Assembly: GCA_019722365.1 (NCBI GenBank)
Contig: JADFUC010000573.1
Coordinates: forward strand, 89,605-153,604
Direction: 5' to 3'
DNA length: 64,000 bases
Origin: Lithospermum erythrorhizon
Taxonomy: Eukaryota; Streptophyta; Magnoliopsida; Boraginales; Boraginaceae
The notes under the pieces are model-generated. The model was not told where the DNA came from. It did not search any database and saw only the letters and a list, made by a program, of their open reading frames with translations. A program made the translations under genes and the position numbers. Shown here one piece after another: positions 33,561 through 43,893 of the stretch (position 1 is its first letter; each line of letters starts with the position of its first letter).

Positions 33561-36500
33561 GAATGATGTTGGGAGCGCTAACGATCAAGCTTGAGGATCT
33601 TTATTAGCGGCAAAATGAAGAAATGGAAGAGAAAAATCTGTTTTGCTCTCCGATAGAGTCTCGGCAGGCTAAAAATGGAGGGAGAAGATTGTGCTTTGGT
33701 GTTATAGTGTGAGATGAAAGATGAGTTAAGCAGCTCTTAAGTCGTGAAAGTCGCTGGGAGTTTGCCCCATCCCGAGTAAATCAAGTTATCGAGCGACTTG
33801 CGATCTAGCTTGCTTTCGAATTGCTCACGACTCTAACTGCAAATTATAAATGTGATTAATTTCCGAATAAATTTTCACAGTGTCTTAATGCTCGAAATTA
33901 GCACTGAGCGGGTTATTATAGGGTTGTATTTTTAACAATGTTTTGGTTTCACTGTCAAATACAATATATTTTAAAAGTCTAGAATGAAACAATAATATAA
34001 CAAATTATTGTACAATATATAGGTGTCATCATATGTGTTGTGTGAAATGTTGGAGTTATTTCAAAGGAAATCGTGTGAGGTTCCTATCTCTCCTCTCCCC
34101 ATTTATGAGATTTTTTTAAAACTTATTAATTATTATATTATTTTATTACTTGTATTTTATTAGTTGAAAAATATATTTTAAATTCTAAAAAGACTCCTAA
34201 AATAATTCAATAATTGTAAGTTTAAATTTTTTTACAATTTTTTTAATTACAATTCAAACATAATTGAAATTATACATTTTTAACATAATATGTGCAAGAG
34301 TTTCAGCCATTATGTATCTTAATTATAAACATGTTAGATTGTCAGCATCTTCGTCAAGCATATAAAAATAATCCTTGTCTTATTGCAGCGTATAAAAGTG
34401 TTAGATATAATACTGGTTTGATTGTTTTAATTTTTATCATAGCAAATAAGTAAATTTCATTTTAATGCAATGAATTAGTATCTTTGCATTAGAATTTTTT
34501 GTATGATAATTATTCAATTATGAATAGAAAAATAATTTTTATAATCCAAAAAATTACTATTAAACAATATATATCTAAATTATTATGTGATATTTTGTAT
34601 TACATTTAACTATATAATTAAACAATTGAAATAAAAAAAGTGTCAAGATACATATCCATCTCCTTCCATCTTTAATAGATTGTCAATGTTTAAATTTGGA
34701 TGTTTGGCAATATTAATTGAAATTCGAATATTTTATTTTTGTTGTATATTTAGTAAACATTATCAAATAATAATAATACCGAGAGTCTTTAATATAGACA
34801 TTAAATTTAATTCAGTCAAAATTATGTTTATCGATGATGGCGTAAAGTTTATCGATTTTGGTAAATCAATGTGATCATTTAGTATGAAGTCTTAGATTTG
34901 GATATTTTATTTTTAGAAATTTATTTATTTTATTATAATATATATAACATGTTAATTTGTATGCTTAAATAAAAATATCTTTATCGATAAACTATAGAAG
35001 CGATAATTAATTAGAGTTGAATTATTATGAAACAAAATTAAAAATAAATAAATTTTCACTATGTGATTATTAAAGCCCAAATAAAATTATATTGTCCCTC
35101 GTAATAATAATACTAAATTAGTTTTATTTCTTTGTGAAATATAATTAAATCGATATTATAGTGCTTAAAATACGTCGTGAATATGTATATTTTAGGTATA
35201 TAATCCAATTTAGATTGATGAGCATTCGATGTCTGAAATGGGTACGAACATTTAAATGAACGCGCTGACATTTTATATTAAAGTTGTTATTTATGTTAAA
35301 ATTTTAAAAGTTTTCATATCAATAGGCCATTCGATGTTCTTATATTTATTCCCTTGATTTTCAATGTAATTCATTTGGAATATTTCACATTCGAACAAAG
35401 ACATCTAATGTTCAAATATTATTAAGACAATCATCAATTAAAATATGTTAAAATGAATACATAAAATAAATTGAATAGTAGAGCCTTGAATAATTTATCT
35501 TCTTAATTAATTGAGAAATGATATTTTAACTTAAATAAATAAAATTCATAAGGTACATTTTTATTAAAGAGAAAATTGATGTTTTAACTTGATAAATAAA
35601 ATAAGCTTAAGTGCATTCTTTTTATTGAAATGGCGAAATGTTAAGATAATGGCTAAATTGCCGAGCTTTTTAATTAGAATAGTGTCGTCGTAGCGGTTTG
35701 AGTAAAAGTAGTAACATGAAAAGTTGTCTTTTGGTCACTGTGTGTTTAGTAAAATTTAAGCATCACGAGTTAGCGTGACGTTAGTTTGAGGCCAATCTGG
35801 CTGTTTACGCTATGAGATCAAATGTAGCTTAGTGATAAGATTTAATGGAAATGTTAGTTTGCATTGGGGGCCCAAAGTCGTCTTTTGTGTCGACTACGTG
35901 AATTTAAATCTTCTGAATTATTCATTTATAGAGGGCCAAGAATTATTTGGTGCCCATTATCGAGGGCAATTTAGAACTCTTCTTAACTTTTTTAATGCTT
36001 GAAAATGATTAGTATAATAATAAATTTTAAATCAATTATTAAAATTATATTACTAAAAAATTGTAATTGTTCATATAAATATGAACAAAATGAATTACTC
36101 AAAAATATAATTTATAAATTTACGTAAATAATTAATTACTTTATTTATTGAAAAATTAAAATGTCAAATGTGGATAATCTTTTAATAACACACGTACATT
36201 TTACTAATTATGAGAAATGGCTTACAATATCTTAAATATACTCTAAATCATCTTATCCACTTCAGTACATTAGCCTTATGAAATGATAAATTCTTCATGA
36301 TTCCTAACTCACTTATACCAACTCCTCATACCCTTGAAGTCCTATATCATTCAATGACTTTGGAACCTCTATATTTACAATACCACTGAAGTCCTATATA
36401 TATATACTCAATGACATTGGAAAATTTAGCCTTATCAAAATTTCATTTAAAGGAACTAATTTTCTTCAATAACAACCTTCTTGCTCCTACACATTAGAGA

Positions 36501-37300
36501 AGCTTGTTTCAACCTCCTTCTTGATATCTACCAAAGGTATTATTGTCTTCATGATGGTATCATACTTACTAAGAAACTCATGAAAAGAAGTCTACCTGTA
36601 CAAAGCCTCCTTCAATTTTACCACAATCGATTCACAAGAAGGATAGTATAAAATCTCCCACCTTTTTCTATGTCACTAACGTTTAAAAACGAAAATCCTT
36701 AAATTTATGAGCTTAACAATAAATTGGGTGAACGAGTCTCTGAATAATTTTACGTAATCAATTAATTTACTGATTATTATACACTTAAATATTTACAATT
36801 TGCATTTTAGTTAATTTTAACTAAAAATGTCATTGAAAGTATTAAATTTAATGAATAATATTAAATTTGTAAATACAAAAATTCATTTTAAAACCAGTAA
36901 ATAATTTTAATTTGAAAAAATTGAACAACATTTTTTCATTGATTTATTAAAAAAAAAATTAATTCAATAATGTCAAATTTAACATAACTTGATATACAAT
37001 TATCTTCTTTTTTAATAATTTAACTTGACATACAATTATCTTATTTTTTAATAATTTAACTTGATATACAATTATCTTATTTTTTTTAATAATTTAACTA
37101 TATTATATATGTATAGTGTATCTTTTGAAAAAATTAATCTATAAATTCTTTTGACATTATTAAAAATAATTCAATACAAATGAATTGCTAAAATAATTGA
37201 AAGTAAACGTGATCAAATTAATAATCAAATAGTAATGTAAAAATTGAAGGACCAATTGACTTTTTAAAACCACAACTTGAGAACTCATGCGTCATTTACC
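33561..37300. other. AT-rich intergenic DNA, no gene seen
   Basis: About 3.7 kb. 33600-33850 still has transposon-like GC content; from 33950 onward it is strongly AT-rich with no convincing coding sequence. A 64-residue open stretch at 34680 is low complexity. A 36-38 bp tandem repeat lies at 36986-37100. Confidence 0.6.
36986..37100 (+). repeat. 36-38 bp tandem repeat, three copies
   Basis: AACTTGATATACAATTATCT followed by a T-run and AATAATTT begins at 36986, 37022 and 37058, with a fourth start at 37096 that decays. Copies differ mainly in T-run length. Confidence 0.85.
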
Positions 37301-38046
37301 CATAATAAATACGAGTATATATAACTTCAAGAATGCTCCCAAGATCAACAGTCTAGTTACCTATTACCTATTATAACACCAATGAAATATTCTCTCCATG
37401 TTGACTATTAAAAAAGTTAGGCCTTGATATGATCTGAAGTATGAACCCCAAACCAACACTGAGGAGACAATCTTCAAATGAAAGGAAATAATAAAGCCAC
37501 CTCCAAGAAAAAGGTGTTTGGTAATTCCAAGCCTAGTTTTTTGGTATCAATTGAAAGCAATGGTTAGGAAATTGAAAGCAATGGTTTAAATAATTAAATA
37601 ATTAAATATGAGTAGAAGAAACATTGAACATGGACTTAGGATGACTGGATTCATTGCATGGAGCACTAACCTTTTCTTTTCTCTACACATATTCATATTG
37701 TAATAATAATTGCCTCTAATTAATTGTCCCACATGTAATGAGAGAACCATGTGGACCCAATTTGGCATGAAATGATAAAACCCATATACATAAAGATGAT
37801 ACCAAACTCCACATTTCATTACGAACACAAGTTCTTCTTCACCCCACCCCCTTTTTTCCCTATTCAATAGGGTTTTTTCATGATCTTATCTGTTTTGGCT
37901 TTGAAATTTAATTTGTCTTGTTTTTTGCTGATGAATTCAGCTCTTTCTGTGAAATTATTAATAGTGTTTTACCTATTTTGTTGATTTCTTGATCCCTTCA
38001 TCTTTTTGGAACTTATTGGTCTTCAGGAGTTTTTAAGCTGTACCCA
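37300..38046 (+). promoter_or_regulatory. Promoter and leader of the EBF-like gene
   Basis: Upstream of the ATG at 38047. The sequence becomes less AT-rich and T/C-rich after about 37860, as expected of a long plant leader. ATGAACCC at 37441-37448 is one base from the EIN3-binding consensus AYGWAYCT. EBF2 in Arabidopsis is a direct EIN3 target, so such a site would make sense, but one near-match has little weight. No clear TATA box was chosen. Confidence 0.35.
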
Positions 38047-40951
38047 TGTCTGCAATCTTCAGTTTCAGTGGTAAGAAGCTAATATTTTCTGGGTTTTGCT
38101 TAAAGTTTGCATCTTTACTTTTTTTCCTGCTTCTGATCTACTTTTGTACTCAGTACTTATATTCTGTGATTTAAATTATATATTTTTGTGGTTTTGGGTT
38201 AATTTTCCCTCTTTAGCTCTTTTTGTTCATATTATTGCCAAGTATTTTAGATCTATGTAAGTGCTGCTATCTAATGAAATTTATGTAGATCTTTATCATG
38301 TGTTGGGTCTACCTTAAACTTTGTATCTTTAGCTTCTTTTCTGATATATTATTAATTTATTGTTAGCTGTGATGAATTTCATCTAAAAGGGCTACTCTAA
38401 AGAATAAATGAATTGTTAGAATTGAAGGTGTTGATTTGGTTTATTTTCTTCATCAAAGCTTTATATATAATCCTATGTAGTGAGTGTTGATTTTTATCAT
38501 ATGGCAGAACTTTGTTTGGGAAAATATAATGTATTAATTTGAGACTTGTCTAGGAGTCTAAATACGAGGTTCATGTTGATAGTTTACTTGGATCTATTTC
38601 ATATGGTTGGCAGATTTCAAGAAGTAATTTTTAGTTTTAAAGACGGCTGCATCATCTTCAGCTCATGCTTGTAATTCTTACTTCTGATGTAGTTACAAAT
38701 TATTGATGAAACATGGTAAATAGATGGATTAGCTATTGTATAGTGGCCTGTGTTGGTACAACATTGAGTTTGGGCATCAAATGTCTAGTAATAAGGCCGT
38801 CGTGTTGAATGAGTCAGCTGAATGTTCATTTATCATCTAGATCTAATACACTGCAAAACTGATGTTCTTTGTAATATTCTGGGAATTGTCTTATCACATC
38901 TCTGTTGATTTTATACATGGAACCTAAGCTGATACAGATCAATTGTTTTGTTTTAAGCGATAATGACTTTTTCCCTGGAGTTCTTTCTTCCCACTTGGCA
39001 AGGCAAACCTCTCTTTATCCCTTGGTCGTCATGGATGTCTATATTCCACCTCGTAAGAGATCGTATCAGTGCCCCTCTTGTTGTCAGAACTAAAAATACA
39101 AGAGTGCTCTCAGCCATCAGTGAAGTTTTACCCGGCCGAATGCCTTTTGAGATCTTCAGGCGTCTGGGTGAACCTGAAGAAGTGCCTGTGCTTCTGTCTC
39201 AAGCTTTCTTTCACTTTTGATTAGCATTCGTCCCAGTGAGAGATGTGTTTGGTGTCTCTTCTCGGCCAGAAAATATCTCCTTTGACTGAGAGGGCTGTGG
39301 AAGATGGATCTGTTGGCAGTGAGACTGGAGTTGGATTAGGTGATGAAAATCAAGATCTTGTCGGTGGTGGTTGTCTTTCTACATGCTTGGAAGGCAAGAA
39401 AGCTACTGATGTTAGACTTGCTGCTATTGCCATTGGAACTGGAAGCCGTGGAGGACTAGGCAAACTTTCAATCAGAGGTTGTAATACAAGCCGTCGGGTC
39501 ACAAACTTTGGTCTTAAAGCTATTGCTCGTGGAAGCCCCTCTCTCAAATCTCTCTCACTGTGGAATTTGCCTTCTGTTGGAGATGAGGGTCTGTATGAGA
39601 TTGCTAATGGATGTCATTCATTGGAGAAACTTGAACTTCTCCAATGCCCTGCCATTACTGACAAGTCTCTGCTAGCTATTGCTGCCAATTGTCCCAATCT
39701 GACCTCTATTTCTATTGAAGCTTGTCAAAACATTGGTAATGATAGCCTTCAAGCACTAGGTCGCTGTTGTCCTAGCTTGACATCTATCACAATCAAGAGT
39801 TGCCCACTAATTGTTGATCAAGGAATTATAAGTCTATTCTCATCAGCAGGTCATGTTCTTGCAAAGGTGAAGCTTCAGAATTTGGGCATAAGTGATATCT
39901 CTCTTGCTGTGATTGGTCAGTATGGCAAAGCTCTGACTGACTTGGCTCTAGTTGGCCTCCAAAATGTGAATGAAAGAGGTTTCTGGGTCCTTGGGTAATG
40001 GTCAGGGTTGCTTAAGTTGAGGTCCATAACTGTAGCGCAGGTATGACCGGCGTAGGAGCTGAAGCACTTGGAAATGGTTGCCCGATCTGGAAGCAGTTTT
40101 GTGCAGAAAGTGGGCTGATATCAGATTGTGGTGTCATTTCTTTTTGCCAAAACTGCAATTAATAAGCGAGAATCTTCAATTGGAAGAATGCCAAAGGATC
40201 ACTGCCTTCTTGGAATCCTTATGAATTGCGGAATAAAGCACGAAGGTTCAAAGCGACAAATTGCTTTGGGGTAAATGATACGATTCTAATTTGCCTGTGT
40301 ATGTTTGCAATTCAGTCGTTGTCTATTCATAATTGTCCTGGATTAGAGTGATGCTAGCTTGGCTCTATTGGTAGGATGTGCATAAACTGACTCATCTAGA
40401 ACTGACTGGGCTTCATTTAATATCGGATGAGGGCCTCCTCCCCCTTGTTGAAAGCTCTGAGGCCGGTCTTGTGAAACTGAACCTGAGTGGATGTGTCAAT
40501 TTGACAGACGATATAGCTTCAGCAATTGTAAAGAAATATGGATGGACTCTTGAGTTGCTAAACCTTGATGGTTTGCAGAAACATTACTGATGTATGCATG
40601 GCTGCAATTGCTGAGAGTTGTTATCCCTTAGTGGCTTGATGTTTCTGGCTTGCTCCATAACTGACTCTGGCATTTCAAGCTTTGGGTTGTTGAAGCAGCT
40701 CAATTTACCAAATCCTATATCACTCTCAGGGAATTGTTCTTTGTAACTGGAAAGTGCATGCACCCTTGTTGATGAAGTTAGATTCCAGGAACACTAGTTG
40801 GATTGAACATTCAGCATTGCCATTAAGGATAAGCTCTGGTACCGTCAATCTCTGCTTCAGGAGGCGTCTCTGGAGGTGTGATATCGCTTTACTAAGCACC
40901 GATAGCAGAGGAGTGGGCTTATCTGTTCAGCAGCATCAAGTAAATGATTAA
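38047..40951 (+). CDS. EBF: EIN3-binding F-box/LRR protein (EBF1/2-like), frame-broken
   Basis: Exon 1 encodes MSAIFSFSG and ends at a GTAAG donor near 38072. Exon 2 begins after TTTTAAG near 38957 with DNDFFPG, then MDVYIPPRKRS and the F-box (VLPxxxPFEIFRRL) at about 39125-39165. 39243-39998 is open for 251 codons of leucine-rich repeats: CLEGKKATDVRLAAIA, LGKLSIRG, SLSLWNLPSVGDEGLYEIA, LEKLELLQCPAITDKSLLAI, then GFWVLG. Beyond 39998 further repeats appear in shifting frames: LESLQLEEC-like near 40180, SIHNCPG near 40325, GLVKLNLSGCVNLTD near 40470-40510, GWTLELLNLDG near 40545. RRLWRCDIAL near 40865-40895 matches the family C-terminus. EBF proteins are SCF receptors that target EIN3/EIL transcription factors and so damp ethylene signalling. 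At least one frameshift at the exon 2 start, several in the F-box and many after 39998 make the gene non-coding as written. It is either a pseudogene or the assembly is wrong. Confidence 0.85.
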
Positions 40952-41602
40952 GTTGTTCGTAGTGGTAATGTAATAGTGTTTTTAATTGGGACATCATATG
41001 TAGGTCTTTCTTCTGATCTGGTGCTCAGCTCCTTTCCAGTGAGCATGGCTGTCTACTTTTTAGCTTTCATAGCTGTTAGAGGTTTGACCTAAATAAAGGG
41101 GGTCTAGTTTTTCATAGTCATGCTCACTGACAACACTTATGCTGAGGTCTGGGTCTTAAGATTCTGTGATGGTGTCCTAGATGAAGCTTTAGATTTCTGT
41201 CATGTCGTCTTTTTTAGCTTCTAGACTTGTGGACTGCTCAAGTCTGATCCTAGTTTGGCTAAGTTCTGTTTCAATGTTGTCTTAGTTTGTTACCAGTCTT
41301 ACATGTCTCCAAGTGTATAGTGGTTGTTGGGTGTCTTATTTTTTCTTATTACTCGTTTGTATTACTTCCGAGTGTTGCTCTGGTCTCCTCGTTGTTGTTG
41401 GTGGTCAAAGGAGGTGCAGTGATGGCTGGCTTTGAGTGTTGCCTTGACAAACCTATTCCCCAATGGACGGTTTAGTTTTTTCTACCAAGGCTTAGTTTAG
41501 CTGGCTTCTCTTTTCACTACATGTAACTTCCTGGAGCAAAATGAGCCTGTTATTTTAAACTTCCTACTACTGTATGTTTTATTGTTTGAAACTATTAATA
41601 AA
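40952..41602 (+). other. 3'UTR of the EBF-like gene
   Basis: Runs to an AATAAA at 41597-41602. It contains many T-runs of five to six (about 40979, 41055, 41107, 41208, 41338, 41476). In Arabidopsis, EBF1/2 3'UTRs carry poly-U motifs through which EIN2 represses their translation, so this composition is relevant. From 41106 on it is repeated at 53008. Confidence 0.6.
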
Positions 41603-41904
41603 TTGTACTTAGACATATGATGTAATACGTTGGTGGTTGTTGCCGTCACGGATTTACAATCCTCTTATCCTCTTAATATTTTCTTGTTTTCTATGGACTA
41701 TTAAGTTGGTTCAATTTTGTTTGCTTTTTATTTCATTTGTGTATTCTAGGACTGCAGAATAGACCTATTAGGTACCAGATGGTTTTCTCTAATTTATTCT
41801 GTTGATCATCAAGTCATGTTGTTAAACATTTTTAAATCATTCTTTTGTTATACAGTATTGGTTTTGTACTTCATATACGGGCATGAATTTTTTATGTTTA
41901 GTAC

Positions 41905-42255
41905 TCCCTCCATCAATTTTAGTTGGGATTAATTTAAATTTTAGTTGGGATTAATTTTTAAATTAGTGTTCAACTTTAATTGTTTTAATATTTTTTAAAA
42001 AATGTAGTATATTCCCATTCTACCCTTATTTAATGAATGTTCAGAATTTTCTTAATATAGGCAATAAATATTTAAATATTTACAAAATCAATGGTTTAAA
42101 ATTGTGTCATTTTATGTATATAAAAGTGAGCAAATAATATATGTTAACAAATTAATTGTCGTCATAAAATTGATTAAAGTAAAATTAAATATATACCATT
42201 TGATATTGTCCTAATGGCCAAAAGTCGTGGAGAATCAAATATATTGCGGAGCCAG
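41905..42255 (+). mobile_element. Stowaway-like MITE, unit 1
   Basis: Begins with TA then CTCCCTCCATCAATTTTAGTTGGGATTAA, the usual terminus of plant Stowaway elements. The AT-rich body ends near TATATTGCGGAGC (TTATTGGGAGGC in the unit 2 copy), a decayed form of the opposite terminus. No coding capacity. The right end is uncertain. Confidence 0.5.
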
Positions 42256-42665
42256 CGATTCTAGTCCATATGAATTTGATTAATGAAGACAGACGATACC
42301 CGCTTATGATCTTCTTTTTCTTGATTGTAAGAAAATTCATGTCCCCAGTTATGGATAAAAGAGAGATTTCAAGGGTAGAAATTCATGAACCTTGGAGGTC
42401 CTTTGTTGATAGTTGTAACCACCTCAAAAGGATAGATATCTTCCCAAGATGGTTTGACAATATTAGTGTTAGTTATCAGTCGGGTTAGGTGATCTATGGG
42501 AGTTATTAGGCTTGCATTGGGCGTTTTATCGTAATTGAATATGGGCGAAATGCGGCTGGCGTGAATTCTATGTCAGCCGTATCAAATCTTTCTGTAATTG
42601 TTTTTAAATTCGTCCATTCTTGTTACTAATCATAGATTCTGTCCAATTCAGTTAGTTATTGTAGA

Positions 42666-43803
42666 GTTTGACCGTTAAATGGCTTTATTGGGGGTATGTT
42701 CACAATTATTTTCAAACATCTGCTTTTTTGTAATTGAACTATTTGAGACAAATTTACAAATAGAACTAATTTCCCCCAAATTGAATTGAAAATGGAATTT
42801 TAAAATTGTATTTCCCCAATTCCCGCTGAAATCGATTAAACCCTGTCGATTACACAAAATCGATTACAACCCACTCACTTCGATTGAAGCCTAAATTCTA
42901 TTTCCCGTTCAATTGTCTCACTTCAAATACTCGAAATCTAATATGAACTACTCTAGCGTATTAATACATGTTGAGTGTGGTTGAAGGAATGAAAGAGAAA
43001 CTTGTTTATTACAAATATTGCGTAGGCAAAGTTTGCATAAAATTGGTGTGCTTCACAAAGAATATAATCATAAGCGGGGTGCTTCGTGTCTCTTTCAGAG
43101 AGTAAGTGGATTGTATGAAAAACTTTCTTCTTTATTTTGAAGCATATTTTTTGAAGTGTATATTTTGAAGTGGATTGATTGGTTTCATTGTTGGTTGTAG
43201 TTTGTTGGTGGACATGGTTGGTTTATTGAGCGGATGACTTATGGTAATTTGTCTTTCTAGTGTAATGGTGGCGATTTGATGCATACTTGCGGTATTGTTG
43301 AAGGAAAAGAATGAAGATTGCGCAAGCCGGATGGATAATAGAATTGCGGCTGACACTTGTTGTAAGAAAAGAAAGCGCACTAAGTGTTTGACAAAATACC
43401 TCGATAGCAGAACTTCATTGTAGTTGTTGGTTTACTTATGAATTTCTTAACTTGCAGGTGCGATAAATGGATGTATGATGCAACTTCATTTGTGTGTTTG
43501 AAAAATATCTGATCACATTTGTGTTGAAACGTTGTAGTAGTGGTTGGATGTTAGTTTGTCTTATGAATGTTAGAGAATCACAGAAATCTTCTATATATCT
43601 TTTTATACTTAGAGAATGCAGAAATCTATGCTAAAGTGAGAAAAGACAATTATGTCTTAATTTATCATGTAGAGAAATGCGATTTAGCCCTCTAATATTA
43701 TGTCATTTACTCGTCGACCTTTTCATTTTTCTAAATATTGTTATAGTTAGTATGTTTAAAATAATTGTGGCAATACCCCGATGGAAACGCATATTAATTG
43801 ACT
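42666..43803. mobile_element. Non-autonomous TIR element, unit 1
   Basis: The left end GTTTGACCG…CTTTATTGGGGGTATGTT at 42666-42720 and the right end (reverse complement of about 43746-43803) form ~50-bp terminal inverted repeats, with TTGGGGGTATG and CAATTATTTT clear on both sides. Interior ~1.0 kb has no frame I recognise. TIR length suggests a Mutator-like or related element, but without a transposase or visible 9-bp target duplication the superfamily is open. Confidence 0.65.
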
Positions 43804-43893
43804 TGGCGGTCATTTGATGGAATGGATGTAGAGGTGGTGATTTAGGGAATAATAATGGGGATGAATTTAGAAGTCGGTGCAATTGGGTAGGGA

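Noticed and set aside
37441..37448. EIN3-binding site upstream of EBF as firm autoregulation evidence
   Set aside because: ATGAACCC is only a 7 of 8 match; such words are frequent in 700 bp and no second site was found.
41287..41475. Small plus-strand frame downstream of EBF
   Set aside because: It lies in the EBF 3'UTR, is not kept in frame in the duplicate at 53.2 kb and encodes hydrophobic low-complexity text from T-rich sequence.
42880..43400. GRF-type zinc finger in the interior of the TIR element
   Set aside because: A few residues resemble the NPGRxFFxC signature only if frames are chosen freely, and the two unit copies do not agree.
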